DNA of 64,000 nucleotides from Acanthaster planci (Eukaryota; Echinodermata; Asteroidea; Valvatida; Acanthasteridae): the NCBI RefSeq assembly GCF_001949145.1, contig NW_019091746.1, positions 55,074 to 119,073 of the forward strand, given 5' to 3'. Both the position numbers and the translations under genes were made by a program. Below the pieces are notes generated by a model. The model worked only from the letters and a program-made list of their open reading frames with translations, had not been told where the DNA came from and searched no databases. How positions within the stretch are numbered: the first letter of the stretch is position 1; each line of letters begins with the position of its first letter. Shown here piece after piece: positions 24,411 through 37,130 of this stretch.

Positions 24411-27400
24411 GCTGTAACCCTGTAAGAACAAACCTCAATGAAATTTTTTGTGATTCTTGTAAATATGGACCCACCTTAAATGTACCAACCTTGATCTTAT
24501 TGACTATTACAACTTAGCACATAGTGATGATAACTGGTTTTGCCCTATTTGCCTTAACAATATTTTTCCTTTGAATTCCTTGGACTCTGAGGAATTTGCT
24601 AATTTAGAAACTTAGAACTTTACTAATGTAGAAAATCTAATCACTCCCTATATTAACTCTCTTGAACTGCCCTCTGACGATAATCCTGATAATCCTTATC
24701 AATTTGTAAATCATTCTAGTTACTATTCATATGACAAATTTGTGAACTTTTTTAATCAAGACCCTACCGATAATTTTTCACTTCTTTCTTTGAATATTCG
24801 TAGTTTACACAAAAATATAAACCAACAAAAAACTCTATTATGTTCACTTAATAATGATTTCTCTGTCATTGCATTTTGTGAGACCTGGCTGAATGAAAAT
24901 TCCTATATAAATAGTTTGAACATACCTGGATACACTCTTCTGACTAAAAACAGAGTTGGCAGAGTTGGTGGTGGGGTTGCTTTATATTTATCAACAAATC
25001 TCCAATATGTATCCAGACCTGACCTGAATGCTTTATCGGACAACTCTTTTGAATGCATTTTTACTGAAATTGTCACACCACAAAATCATAAGAACCTTAT
25101 AACTGAGACTGTATATAAACCCCCGATGCAAACTTTGATTGCTTTATTATTAACTTTAAAAACCTTTTCCGATTGATCACAAATAAAAACAAGCCTTGCT
25201 TAATTTCTGGAGACTTCAACTTAAATCTGATCAATTCTAATACAAATAGTCAGTCTCAGGAATTTTTAGATCTGATTTACTCCTTCTCTTGCCTGCCACT
25301 TACCAACAATCCAACGAGGGTATGTATATGTACTGTATCTGCAACTTAAATTGACAATGTATTTTCTAATATATTACCCCATCCTAAATCTGGGATCTTG
25401 GTTACAGATATCTCCAATCATTTTCCTATATTTACTTCTTTAACTTGGCTGTTAATTGTCCTTTTCACGCGTTGCTTCTGTACGCGATTATTCTCAAGAA
25501 AACTTAGCCAACCTGAAAGAAGCACTTCTCAAATATGACTGGCCCTCACTTTTTGATACGCAGGACATTACTCTAGCATTTACCAAGTTCATGGATGTAT
25601 TTAACACTCACGTTGAGAAGTATATCCCTTATAAACGTCATCAATCCAGGTCAGGCAAGTCCACTCCTAAATCGCCCTGGGTCACTGTCAATTTATGCAT
25701 ATCTATTAAGCGTAAGAATAAACTTTATCATAGATTTATGTCGAAGTCCACAGACGTAAATCACACTGAATACACACGCTATAAAAACATTTTAACTAGT
25801 GCCATTCGTACCTCTAAACGTAATTATTATACTAAACAATTCAACAAAGAAAAGGGTAATATTAAAAATACTTGGAAGATAATTAATCATATACTTCACA
25901 CTAACTCTAATCCACAAATAAGTACCATTGAGGTAGAAGGTGTCGCTACCAGTAATCTACACTTGATTACTAATCATTTTAATGAATTTTTCACCAACAT
26001 TGGTAAAAATCTCAATAATCAAACTCCTTCTAATGATCTTAGTTATTCTCACTATTTACTTGACCCTCAACCTAATTCTATATTCGTAAGTCCTGTTATT
26101 GAGGAGGAAATAATTGACATAGTACATACTCTGCCAAACAAAAAGAGCTCTGGCTTTGATTTAATTAGTAATTCACTGGTTAAGGAAGGCAATCTCCAAA
26201 TCATGAACCTTTATTATGAACCTATCTATATAGACAGGCGTTGTACCAAATGATACGAAAGTTGTTCGTGTCACTGATATTTTTAAAAGTGGTAATCCTG
26301 ATCAAGTTAATAATTATAGGCCTATCTCCGTTCTTACTACCTTTTCGAAAATTCTGGAACGAATAATTCACAACCCTATAACGGACGTTTTAGGTGCACA
26401 CGACATAATTTCTGACTCTCAATTTGGATTCCATGAAAATCACTCAACTTCACATGCAATTATTCATCTGATTGATAAATAACTGGTAATTTACATGTAT
26501 TCTCTGTTACAAGTGGTTTATTCCTAGACCTCTCAAAGGCCTTTGATACAGTCAATCACAATATACTTTTAAACAAACTTGCTCATTTTGGTATTAGAGG
26601 AACTCCCTTGGAGTGGTTCAGGAGTTACCTTACAAATCGACAGCAGTTCGTCTCTGTTAATGGTACTCACTCCTCGGTCAGTACACTCTCTCCTGGAGTC
26701 CTGAAGGATCTACCCTAGGACCACTTTTACATGTATTTTCCATCTATATTAATGATATTGTTAAATCTTCTGATTTGTTTACTTTTATTTTATTTGCTGA
26801 TGATAGTGACCTATTCTATAGTCACCCTAATATAATTACCCTTTATCGTAATGTTAACTTCGAGCTCGCTAAAGTTTCAAACTGGCTTAAAGCAAATAGG
26901 TTGACTCTTAATATTAAGAAGACTAACTATATGCTACATGTATTTAGTAAAAAGCAACATCATGAAATACCTGAAATCTTTATTGATGATGTACAAATTG
27001 ATAAAACCGATTGTGTCCAATTCTTAGGTCTATATATAGAACAGAATCTTTCATGGAAAAAACAAATCAATAATATTTGCACGACTGTTTCAAAAAATAC
27101 TGGAGTTACCAGTATATGCAAACTAAAGCTGCTTCTCCCACAGGATGTATTATTTAAACTTTATAATACTTTAATTGTACCGTACTTAACATATGAGATA
27201 TTATCCTGGGGTAATTGTTGGGTTAGTTTAAGCAATAAAATACTGAAACTGCAAAAGGGAGTTCTAAGAATGATCCACAATGCCGCTTACCTTGAACATA
27301 GTAGTCCGCTGTTTTATTTGTACAAAACTCTCAAAGTAAATGATATATACAGTATTTCCGTCAGCTTGGGATCCTCACGCACCAGTTCAACACTAAAAAA

Positions 27401-27649
27401 TTACCTGAATCCATTTGTTCTATGTTTATAAAAAACGGAGAAGTGCATCATCATTTCACCAGACAGCACATGGAACTTCATCATTCTTTTGCACGTACAT
27501 GTACTACTCTTACACAAAATTCAGTCAAGCATGAGGGCCCAAGGTTGTGGAATTTCCTCGAAGCTTCTATAAAGAATATAGGGAACTTACAAACATTTAA
27601 ACGTAAATATAAAGCTCAACTATTAAGAGGGTATTCAACTTCTATTTAA
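24411..27649 (+). pseudogene. LINE ORF2: PHD finger, APE endonuclease, reverse transcriptase; multiply broken
   Basis: In order: a PHD-like zinc finger (24411-24560; FCDSCKY then WFCPICLNNIFPLN); an APE-type endonuclease (24780-25450) with LSLNIRSLHKN, CETWLNEN, GGGVALYL and SGDFNLNL; a linker; then reverse transcriptase (26300-26840) with YRPISVLTTFSKILERII, QFGFHENHSTSHAI, FLDLSKAFDTVNHN, LGPLL...IYINDI and the catalytic FADDSDLF at about 26794. The C-terminal part has LQKGVLRMIHNAAY and HSSPLF, ending at TAA 27647-27649. Stops and frameshifts near 25170, 25345, 26250, 26480 and 26700 inactivate it. It belongs to the Jockey/CR1-like group. Four in-frame CATGTA insertions interrupt conserved motifs (see findings). 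Confidence 0.88.
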
Positions 27650-27654
27650 CACCA

Positions 27655-27870
27655 TTTAATATTGGTGCCTTATGCCTACAGGGGTACAAGACTCTCTCCC
27701 ACACCATATCAGAACTGTCAAAAATGAAAACGAATTTAAGTCACTACTTAAAACTCGCCTGTTTCATTAATTGCTTTATTTCATATTACTGTGAAGCGCA
27801 TCGAGATGTGCTATGTGATGCGCTATATAAGAAATGTGTTAATATTATTATTATTATTAATGTGTACATG
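27655..27870 (+). mobile_element. Second, 5'-truncated LINE 3' end nested in the first LINE
   Basis: After the first ORF2 stop, another ORF2 C-terminus appears: LQDSLPHHIRTVKNENEFKS then LLKTRLFH and a stop, followed by GAAGCGCATCGAG...GATGCGCTATATAAG and an (ATT)n tail at 27846-27860. The first LINE's 3' untranslated part then resumes and ends in its own, different tail. The exact 5' boundary is uncertain. Confidence 0.65.
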
Positions 27871-28058
27871 TCTTTTGTCTTCTTGTTTAATTGTTTGTCA
27901 TAAATATTGTATTGTTCATTATACTGTGTATTGTTCCTAACGGGATTCCTACTCAACAAGTACATGTAATACTTCTATGGGATCCCATCCACAATCATTT
28001 TCTTATTTGTCGTACATTAACCGTATATAATTTGGTGGAAAAGAATGAATGAATGAAT
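27871..28058 (+). mobile_element. 3' UTR and (GAAT)n tail of the first LINE
   Basis: AT-rich sequence ending in GGAAAAGAATGAATGAATGAAT (28038-28058 region), a short tandem tail typical of CR1-like LINEs. One TACATGTA (27961-27968) lies inside it. Confidence 0.6.
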
Positions 28059-30060
28059 ACTGTAACTTAAAACACTGATGAACTGAAACACATGATGAAC
28101 AGCAAATTGGATATTAAATTACAGGAAAACCAAAAATTTACTGTGCTGTCCTTTGTTGAGCTTTGTTTTGTTTTGTTTTAGTGGTTTGGAAAGAGGGAAC
28201 AATCTAGGATTTGCAAAAAAATGGTTTACAGAGAAACCCGAAATTCATAAATCACTGGGACTTTTGTCGACTGGTTGAATTTCAAGACATCATACATACA
28301 CACTGTTGTACATGTGTATGTAAATACTGGGACACGAAGTTCCAGTAAAACAAAATTGGCAAAATTGAAGAGCAGACGAGAAGAGACAATGATATGAGCA
28401 CTTAACGCAGTTGCAGCAGAAACAGTGATTGGAACATGTTACTTGTGTCCCACGAGCATGCTGGGTGCACGGATAGAAGTCTAACCTACATGTGTATGAG
28501 TCAGAGTACAGAGAGTAGCAAATACCAGTATGTAAACATGCACAGTGCTTCACTGCCCCCACACAGAGCATCTCTAGTCATACAATAATTGAAGTGTAGT
28601 ACGGTGCATGTACAATTGTACATGTACATACCCATCTTCGTAGCCAAGATTACTGAATGTTGCTTGATTTGTCAAATTTAAAAACCCAAATGAGTGATTT
28701 TGAAGTTTTGGAGGCTTAAAGCATCAGAAGTTTAGAGCATGACAGCTGCCGTGTGCAACACATGTGAGAGGCGTTGTATGCCTAGTCAGCTACAGTACAC
28801 TGTCTGGTTCATACATGTACACATGTACCCCTGGTACATACCGGTATGTACTGTACATGCAGGTAGCACAAACTGGAATACTACCAACATGACCAAAGTG
28901 AATACACTGTACGGTATGTCACATGTTATTTTGCGTGTAAGACATTAACGCCAGAACAAGCGCGTGAACCAACACGTACCAGTACACCGTTCATTCACAT
29001 TGCACTTCCTGGTTCAAACTGACATCACACTTCAGTGCTCTATACTCTTATAACAATTTTAAAATGTGAATAAGGTCACATGGAATACATGGCAGGTTCC
29101 TCAAAATATGGACCATTACACAATGTTCAACTTTGGGGGTTCATTTTTCCTGAAGCGAACAGTAGTGAATTAATTCCCCATGTCTGATTCAATGAGGGAA
29201 GTCATGGCTGATACCTAGAACATTGATGGCCATGTCCATCTTTGAACTTGACAGGATTAAATTAATTAAAGTCTCGAACGTCAGCATTTTTGACAGACGT
29301 GAACAACCTGTAGAAATCCTAGCCAATAAAATTTACCAAGGAGTGATAATTCCTGCAGTCATTTTACACAGATTTACATGTACATGTACATTACCGGTTA
29401 CATGTGGTGAAAGTTGATAATATTTACACATATCAAAACCATAATCACAAAATTAAAAAGTACCTCTCACTATTAATCAGGTCCCAAAGTCGGCAGTTGC
29501 GAACGTCATTTGATTGTCAAAAAAATTGACTGTAAGAAAACGGCAAGGAAAATCAAAATTGATGTACAACACAAGCTTCAAAAAAGTGCAAAAAACACCC
29601 CCAAACCATCATCCTTTTACGACTGGACCGATTACATTTTCTTCAAATACGTTTCTGAAAACCGTGACAATTTTGCGGCTTCTGTCATTATCTTGCGGTA
29701 CCATTAGAGAAACGTTTCACTGCATCGTGGGCTGTTTGACCTTTGACATTAACCCAGATAGTGCGCTCTCTTTTTCATTCGATACTCATGAGCCCCTCCA
29801 CGGAATGGCAACGCTCAGTGATTTTTCTCTTTTTACTAAGGTTTCTCGAAAGAAAATTGGATCCTACTGAATGATGTACGAAAAAATTGACGTCTGAGAC
29901 ATAAAATATGATTCATGGTATCTCCATGTGTGGAATTTTCAAGCACTACAAATGACAGCGTTTTTCGGCATTCTCAAACGTCATGAATTTTTTTATCAAA
30001 GTTCTCAAGCGTCATCAAAATTCCGCCAAATATTGTACTCATTATACCTTTTTAATGCAG
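28059..30060. other. Non-coding tract with a repeated AACGTCA motif
   Basis: No firmly supported gene. A cysteine-rich minus-strand frame (28290-28571) starts with ATG but lacks a signal peptide and family match. The phrase AACGTCA (or AAGCGTCAT) recurs near 29276, 29502, 29977 and 30008, each followed by a TTTTT/AAAAA-containing stretch. A plus-strand frame at 29229-29400 (FELDRIKLIKVSNVSIFDRR) is weakly protein-like. Confidence 0.4.
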
Positions 30061-30150
30061 CCAAACTTGAAGATTATTTTCAGTGGTTGAAAGGTACAAG
30101 ACCTGGCAGTTATGCTGGTATAGTGAGAATGATTGTAAACATGGTAAATG
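30061..30150 (+). CDS. Coding exon, plus strand, 90 nt, unrecognised
   Basis: Acceptor CCTTTTTAATGCAG at 30047-30060 and donor GTAAGA at 30151 enclose 90 nt. Only one frame is open: after two bases it reads KLEDYFQWLKGTRPGSYAGI then VRMIVNMVN, leaving one base, so the exon is symmetric (phase 1-1). Composition and borders are convincing. No flanking exons could be joined. The family is not recognised. Confidence 0.5.
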
Positions 30151-30737
30151 GTAAGAGAATTCAGAGAAGTTTTCTCTTCATTTTGCATCAATTTTTGGCT
30201 CTTTATTCATGGCTTATATTTTTTTAAAGTTACTTTATTTCTTAGGTGCTTTAAAATACATCAGTTGAAAAATAGACTGAATTCCCCTTGTTGTTGATAG
30301 AGGTTTTGAAATCAAGTCCTCTGGTGCAAATACTTTGACGTACACCTTTACATGTAAATGAATTTAACTCCATTTGATTTGCACTGGCAGTGGTAGCCAA
30401 CCAAATGTCCCCCATATATACACCTGGTATGCTTAATTATCCCAAAACAATCATTTTTATGAATCTGAAGGTGGTGATTTGTTGTTTTACATGATCAAAA
30501 TAATCTTTTAGAAGTTTTGAAAAATGACATGCGACAAAAATGAAATGACATGAGTTGCATTTTGGTCCATTTTATGAAGAACATTCCATAAGCAAAAGCA
30601 CAGCAAAACCTGAAGCTAACCCTAGCTCCCCCTTTAGAAAAGGTGGAGAAATGGGCACATGTCAATCCCATACTACGATACTACCGGTAATTTTGCTTAT
30701 TAACAATGAATCACTGCACAGGATGATGGGGGCTTGA

Positions 30738-31345
30738 TAAAAATAATAATAGCGCATTATGAATTAAAGATTCTTCAATGCGCATTACAAACAAAAATTT
30801 GATACAAAATCATATTATAACACTTAAAATTGTATGATTATTATCTACACATGTACATTTAATACCCCTATTTATAGAATAACACAAATTACCATAAGCA
30901 GGCCACCTAAAACAGTTGAAGCAATGCCCCATACCTTGACATTTACCTTGGAACTAGCAATAAAACACCAGCAATGTCAAAAACTATTGAAATCCGAACA
31001 TACATGTACATGCACATGAATTCGAAAACATTCAAGACTTGAAAAGGTATGTTTTTAGAGAAGATTTAAAACACTGCAAGGACCCTACACATTTAACTGT
31101 TGATGGCATATTATGAATTAAAGATTCTACAATTGGCTTTACAAATAAAAACTTGATCCTTAATCATATTACAACACGTAAAATCATATGATTATCACCG
31201 ACACATGTACATTTAAAATCCCTAATTATAAAATATTACAAATTTCACAGGCCAGCTAAAACAGTTAAAGCCATGCCCAATACTTTGACCTTTACTTTAA
31301 TTAAAAACGAACAATAATAAAACACCAGCAATAATAAAATGTTAA
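30738..31345 (-). repeat. Two diverged direct copies of a LINE/SINE-like 3' end
   Basis: ATTATGAATTAAAGATTCT is found at about 30757 and 31109. Each copy is followed in the same order by CATATTA-AACAC, CACATGTACATTTAA, GGCCA-CTAAAACAGTT and AATAAAACACCAGCAAT, over about 240 bp. Copy 1 (30750-30990) is preceded by AATAATAATAGCGC, i.e. a (TTA)n tail on the minus strand like the tail of the nested LINE, so these are probably inverted retroposon ends. About one base in five differs by eye. Confidence 0.65.
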
Positions 31346-33435
31346 ACAGCACCATTGGCTGTCAAATAAAGTCCAGTCCCCCCCTACAAAGGGTACTAGT
31401 AGTAGTAGACTACATACATGTACATGTATGTAGGATTTTGCAGTTCTAAGTTCTACAACTTTATTACATGTACATGTAATAAAGACTAAGGTTCCTGAAC
31501 CTTGTCCTTCTCTCTACATGTACATAGAGAATGGTAGTTTGTTCATTTAAAATCAAACAATACAAGTCATTGACTGAATGGAACTGTACATAATATTACA
31601 ATCTTCCGGTATGTACAAGGAGTAAATTAATGCCAAAGTCCAGACAACAGATTGAACTTGCAAGTACACATACATACGTGTACGTGCAGTTGTGATTTAC
31701 AGTGAGCTAGATTAGTATTTTAGAAAAGCAAGATCATTCACACAAGTCCCTGTAAAGCAGCACTGATAAGGTACCGGTACTGTAGATCTTGGTACATGTA
31801 CACTGTACATGTATGAATTCGACTTGAGCTCCGATGCACTTCATTTCAGGCATGTGTTATTAAAATAGCAAACTGGCTCATTATTATCAGATCCAGTTGC
31901 ATACAGTTACATGTAACAATGTGGTATTTAGTCTTATTTGACACATTGATTAAAACTTGCCTATACATTGGTACCAAACATGTACATGTAAGTAAACAAT
32001 TTCCCCAATCGACATTCAACACGTACAGTACACTGTTACATGTACATGTAGAACTTTGTTACTGAGTTGTGGGGACAAACGTGTTGAAATAAACACATTG
32101 TCAGATTGTAGAAACCAAAAATGTCATGGGGAACAAATTTCTGTTCTGGGTAGTCAGTGATGTAGTAGTACTGTGCAAGTACATGGATGCATGTACAGTA
32201 TACATACATGGACATGTGAGAATTCAGTTAATTCAAGTCCAAGCACAGCATGTACGTCAATGCTCGATGACATTTTAAAACAAAATGTTGGTCACTGGCA
32301 TTCATCAAAATGTCTAATTTATTGCAGGGTGTCTTCCAGGAGGTATTAAGTTCATTTTGTAATAGCACAAAAAGTTTACATGTAGCGCAACATTTGAAAG
32401 TTACAACTCACAGGAAATGTACATTCCTACATGTACTTTACATGGCCACCTACGTGTATGTGTGTGCACATGTCTTCTAATGTACACAAATACCACTTGA
32501 GAATTACACCCTGCCTTTCACAAAGCCTACTCTTCACACATCACTGAATTTTACAATTGAAAGCAGGGACAATTTTTTCCCACGTCACCATCACACAAAA
32601 CAATCCATGAGGAAGAAATGTGAAGGTCTTTTTTTGGTCACAGGAAAGTTTTCATATTCCTGATATTTACTGTTCTACCGGTTCATGTAGTGGTACATTT
32701 TATCCCAGCAGATGCACTTGTATACAGCACTAGTACATGTACATTGTATTATACAATGTGTTTATGGTACATACATGTACATGTACAGTATGAACAGTAC
32801 TTAACGTGTACATGTATTGTGCCTACTACATGTACATGTATGTATTAACAGCAGGTTTGCCAATTACATGTACCTGTACATGATGCAGTATGTACATGTA
32901 TTTCTATTTTGATTCAATGATGCACTGAACATACTGGTATACCTGTACCTACGTACAAGTATGTATAGTTTACAAACATACTGCATATCATAATCTTTTT
33001 CATAAAGAGACAAAAGTCTCGCCAGAGAGTAATAACAAGTTTTCAAAAAATTTGCATACATTGTACATGTAAATTTGTATTTGGTCTCTTTTTCAAACAC
33101 ATTATTCCCCTAGTATTTAGCTTTCTTTTGACTTAATCAATGTTATCAGTACTTCCTGAAATAAGGAATCTTAAATGACAAAAAACTACAAAATAATATT
33201 TAGAGAAATCAATTAAAATTGTTTATTTTGTAAACAAACATTTTCGTCTGTTCGTAAAATGCTAAAATTCTCGTGGCTTTGTCTCTGTGTAAACGGCACT
33301 ATGTGTAACAGTACAAGTACACTGTACCTGGTACATATACATGTATGTACCGGTACATGTTTTTGCCATAACACAAGCCACGCGCAAATATTTTCCAGAG
33401 TCAAGTTTGTCTCTTCACGAAAACGATATCATATA
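31346..33435. other. Non-coding tract, dense octamer repeats
   Basis: No supported gene. Octamer arrays stand at 31412-31433, 31466-31479 and 32750-32900. Small perfect palindromes flank some arrays: TACATACATGTACATGTATGTA near 31412, and TTATTACATGTACATGTAATAA near 31461-31482, whose outer arms extend the symmetry. Confidence 0.5.
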
Positions 33436-33702
33436 ATGAGTTTGCCCATAGTTTTGCCCTCTTTGCTAAGGAAGACAACTTTGTATAGGGATCTTCATGA
33501 TGGAAAATGCGGTTCAGCTAAACTTTGGCGGATGGAGGGAGATCAGCGTGATTTGGCTGATTTCAGTAGGTTTGGTAAAAAAAATTATTACAACAGGTGT
33601 TTTGGCACTCTTAGCCTACATGTAGTTGATTATGAGAAAAAAATTGAAAACACTGTGATTCAGTGTTTTCAAATTTTTGTTACGGAATGTATTAACTGTT
33701 AA
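33436..33702 (+). CDS. Possible coding exon or short ORF, plus strand
   Basis: The frame from ATG 33436 (ATATAATGAG context) to TAA 33700-33702 gives 88 residues: SLPIVLPSLLRKTTLYRDLH, DGKCGSAKLWRMEGDQRDLA, then a lower-complexity tail. The first 45 residues look coding. A donor after TTTG at about 33572 (GTAAAA) would make this a first exon. A hairpin GAAAACACTGTGATTCAGTG at about 33648 is inside the tail, which speaks against the tail being coding. The family is not recognised. Confidence 0.3.
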   Translation: MSLPIVLPSLLRKTTLYRDLHDGKCGSAKLWRMEGDQRDLADFSRFGKKNYYNRCFGTLSLHVVDYEKKIENTVIQCFQIFVTECINC

Positions 33703-35439
33703 ATTGTTGCCAGTGTATATGTACTGCAGATGCACTCATGCTTAAGCCTAGACAATTTTCAGATGACCAACACAAATTCACGTTACAGGTATACGGGTCC
33801 ATGTTAAACTTGGTACCCGGTACGTGTATAAGTGGATTCTCCTGTCAATGCAACACATGAGGAGCAAGGTAGGTACATGTACATTGTAACTTATTGTCCA
33901 GGATGTGTCCTCATGTAAGAGTACAGACCTATTTTTGATGCACAGGCATGGCCACAGACTGTACAGGTGTGTGCACCATCAAGAGCAGGCTGCTGCTTCC
34001 CTCTGATCCTTTGCTCTTGAATAGCAGAACTTTATTCTCCTAAATTCAAAGAACTTTGTTCCTTGAGAACACTGGCGTCTCCGTTTACAGAGTATCAAAC
34101 AACAAAAATGCATACATGTATCTTAAACCCTAAGCCATGAAATCGGTACGGTGTGTTCTTATTCTTCCATGGAGAAGCTGATGAATTTGTAACACATTGG
34201 CTGTTTCTCTGATCTAGACTACAGATACAGCCCCCAATTGTGAGACTATGGAGAATTTTTATTCCACCATGTGATGTGCACGTACCCACATGAAAACATT
34301 AACTAGGCCTATGTGTACATGTACACCTTATAGTACAACTACATGTACAAGTCAGGACTAGCAAAATTTCATAAGCTTTAATAATATTGACGCTTATGAA
34401 ATAATACCGCACAGGTAATTTTACACTACGGTAGAAAGGCATAAAGGGAAGGAAAAGGGACAAAGGTCGCTCCTTTCCAGAATGCAAAATTACCCATGCA
34501 GTATTAGCCATTCTGTCCTTGGCTGTAGCATTCTTTCCCTACCTCCATGATAGGATCATGTTGATATCAAAAGTCTGCAAGCCAAGAAAGCGACTTTTGA
34601 CAAAAATGACAGTGACTTGTGATAAAAACAAAGCTGCTACACGAATATGTATTCCCTTGTTTTGTAACAAATCTGAATAAAAATGCACTATTGAATTCGG
34701 TCTAACATGCCTTTTCCTTGTTAAGGTTTGTAATTGTAGACTTTTCTTTTGAACTGGCTAATTTTCATGGACTCAAGGGCAAAAGCTTGTGCACTTCATA
34801 CGCGATGTGTATATTTACATGTTTAGAAAATTAGGGTAATCTTGACTCTTGCGTAAACCGCCAACTGTAGGCCATGTCAATGGATTCCACTCAAAAGCAA
34901 ATCAACTCAGGATGGAGAAGTAGGCCTACAATAAATATGCACTAGTTTCATGTTTCAAGACTGAGCTGAACATTCATGACACATTTCAGATAGCCTACAT
35001 GTAAGCCTGCAGTGTAGTGGTACCACTGTCGTTAGGAAACAGCATTTCTGCTATGCTGCAGTTCTACCATAGGCTGGTACTGCCGACCTACCATGTACAG
35101 TTTCAAAATTACTTCAGGCATAAAATAAAACCTTACCTTTGTTGTGCCAAATATACAGCCTTACTGTTTCAAACCATGTAGGCCCTAACTCTGGTTATAC
35201 AGAGTTCTGTCAAAATACAGATTCACTGCAGCGCAAGAGCCGTAGAAAATAACATGGTTTTGCAGGTCAACCTACACCACTGACTGTATAGTAATGTGTC
35301 ACGCATCAGCGCGCACTATATTGTACTGAACCGCATCCCGTGTACGTGTAACGAAATTACACTACATTTTGACTAGCGAGGCTGTTACTTTGCCAGTAGG
35401 TGCAGAAAACTGTCGATCTACAGGTGGTCAAGGATTGAC
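33703..35439. other. Mostly unique non-coding sequence
   Basis: No supported gene. The last dense octamers before the depleted domain are at 34317-34350. A minus-strand frame (34299-34511, ATG at 34511) has a believable start but no recognised content. Confidence 0.4.
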
Positions 35440-35510
35440 AGTGTCTCGCTGCCTGGGCCGCGCGCGGGTCATGGCCAGGTCCGCCGCGCCTCGACGTAGT
35501 GCCCAGTACA
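35440..35510. promoter_or_regulatory. GC/CpG-rich patch
   Basis: A short CpG-dense patch (GGGCCGCGCGCGGGTCATGG, then GTCCGCCGCGCCTCGACG) in otherwise AT-rich DNA. A similar one (GGCGCGCGCGCACGGCGAG) lies at 36890-36908. Such patches often mark promoters, but no first exon could be tied to them. Confidence 0.3.
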
Positions 35511-36989
35511 TGTACCTATGAAACACGCAATTTATATAGTCCTTATAAGGACCTTGGTATGTTATCGACTGAGCTCAGGGACGACAGAGAGGCATAGGTG
35601 TCGCAAAGGGGAGAAATGTGAGTAGCCTAATTAAAGTTTCACGCCTCTCCTGAACGGGGGGGGGTCTTTAAAAGGAAATAAAAGAAAAAGAAAACAGGAA
35701 ATTAAAGTGGTGAAAATTAGCAATTATCTCCTCAGAATGGGGGTCAGGCAATGGCTTGTCAGTCTGCTACTTGCTTTGCTATCCGGCAAAACTACTGTCC
35801 CGGGCCCTTTCCGCTATCTACTGCTACAATGTGAATACAGCAGGAATCAATAAATCACAAACGTTCGGTTGCTTTATAAATTTATTTGAGTTTAAATACA
35901 GCTATATCCCAGCAATTATTTCAAATATTTAGGATAACCAATATTACAAAGCGAAATTCTTTGTATCCCAAAATGCAAATGTTGACAATTAAACATTACC
36001 AGGTGTGGAAAGTATTTGTGTCTAATTTTTCATTTATTTGATTTGTGTTATGAGATATCAGTCTATACAATATTATGATCTCATTACAAAATCATCACAA
36101 AAGGGGGTTCCTTTAATTTAAAGATATTATGACAGAACACTTACCAATTTAAACATAGAAAATACCGAGGTGGGAAATGAGTGTCAATTTACACCACAGG
36201 ATTTTTGTTGGGATGCTTGAAAAGGGTTCCCAACGACAGTTTCAAAAATTCTTTTTAAATAAATCATAACATCATTATTCACATTACTGTTATGAATGTA
36301 TTTTTGTGAACGCCTTATGCTGACGTATGCTCGGTTATCCTCTAAATGCCGAGGAATGAAAGCTGTAGAAGAAATATTTTTTTCCTTCTTTGCGGTTAGT
36401 TCTGAGGTCTGGCATTTTCTCGGGATACGTCAATTGGTACCTGCAAAGAAAATCAAACAATTCGAACTCAGACAAAGTTACCTGTACTCTCTCGGATGAT
36501 TTTGGGGGGAAAACCTGATGAAATATCAATTTAATTCAAAATTTACGCTGTCAACCTTTGGTTTCTAAAGGATAGAAGTGCATGCATATTGGCACAGATT
36601 TGCGAAATTCTGGGACCAGTCAGGAAAGTGGGCCCTAAATACGACTTGAGCCGGAGCGAGACACGTCATCAGAATGTGAAGTCTCCAGAGCTGGTAATTA
36701 CGAACATTTACAACAAACCAAGCAAACGTTTAATTTTTTTGTAATTCAGACAGCAAAAGAAGTTTAATTTACATCTTTCCAACGATTTACAAATACACAA
36801 GTATAGCTTCCTTTTTTCAAACACACGTACACCTCTACCATTTTCTGAGGGGTACGTGGCTCTTGCGTGTAATCCTCAGGTAGAAATTGGCGCGCGCGCA
36901 CGGCGAGAGGTGGCGCACTATATGTTGTTGTTTTTGTTTTAATAGCGCTTTCAGCAACTGCGGCTATTTGCGCTAATAACTGTACGATT

Positions 36990-37130
36990 ATTCATACGCT
37001 TTATTAATCAGCATTGCATTACAGAGTTAGGAGGAAGGCCCAGTTTTAGAGGCAGGAGGAAACCAGATTATCCGGAGAAAATCTGCGAGAGCTAATATGG
37101 ACAGGAACCCAAATGCACTTATTGCTCCCA
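36990..37130 (-). mobile_element. Inverted SINE-family fragment
   Basis: Read on the minus strand it contains TTTTCTCCGGATAATCTGGT, TTCCTCCTGCCTCTAAAACT, matching the TTCCTCCCACCTCTAAAACT block of the SINEs at 5519 and 60455. The plus-strand reading that looks like a first exon (ATG 37096, donor GTAACA at about 37132) is therefore rejected. Confidence 0.55.

Noticed and set aside
28290-28571. Cys-rich 93-residue minus-strand frame with an ATG
   Set aside because: About 16 cysteines, but no signal peptide, no regular spacing and no family resemblance; TGT/TGC-rich DNA gives such frames by chance.
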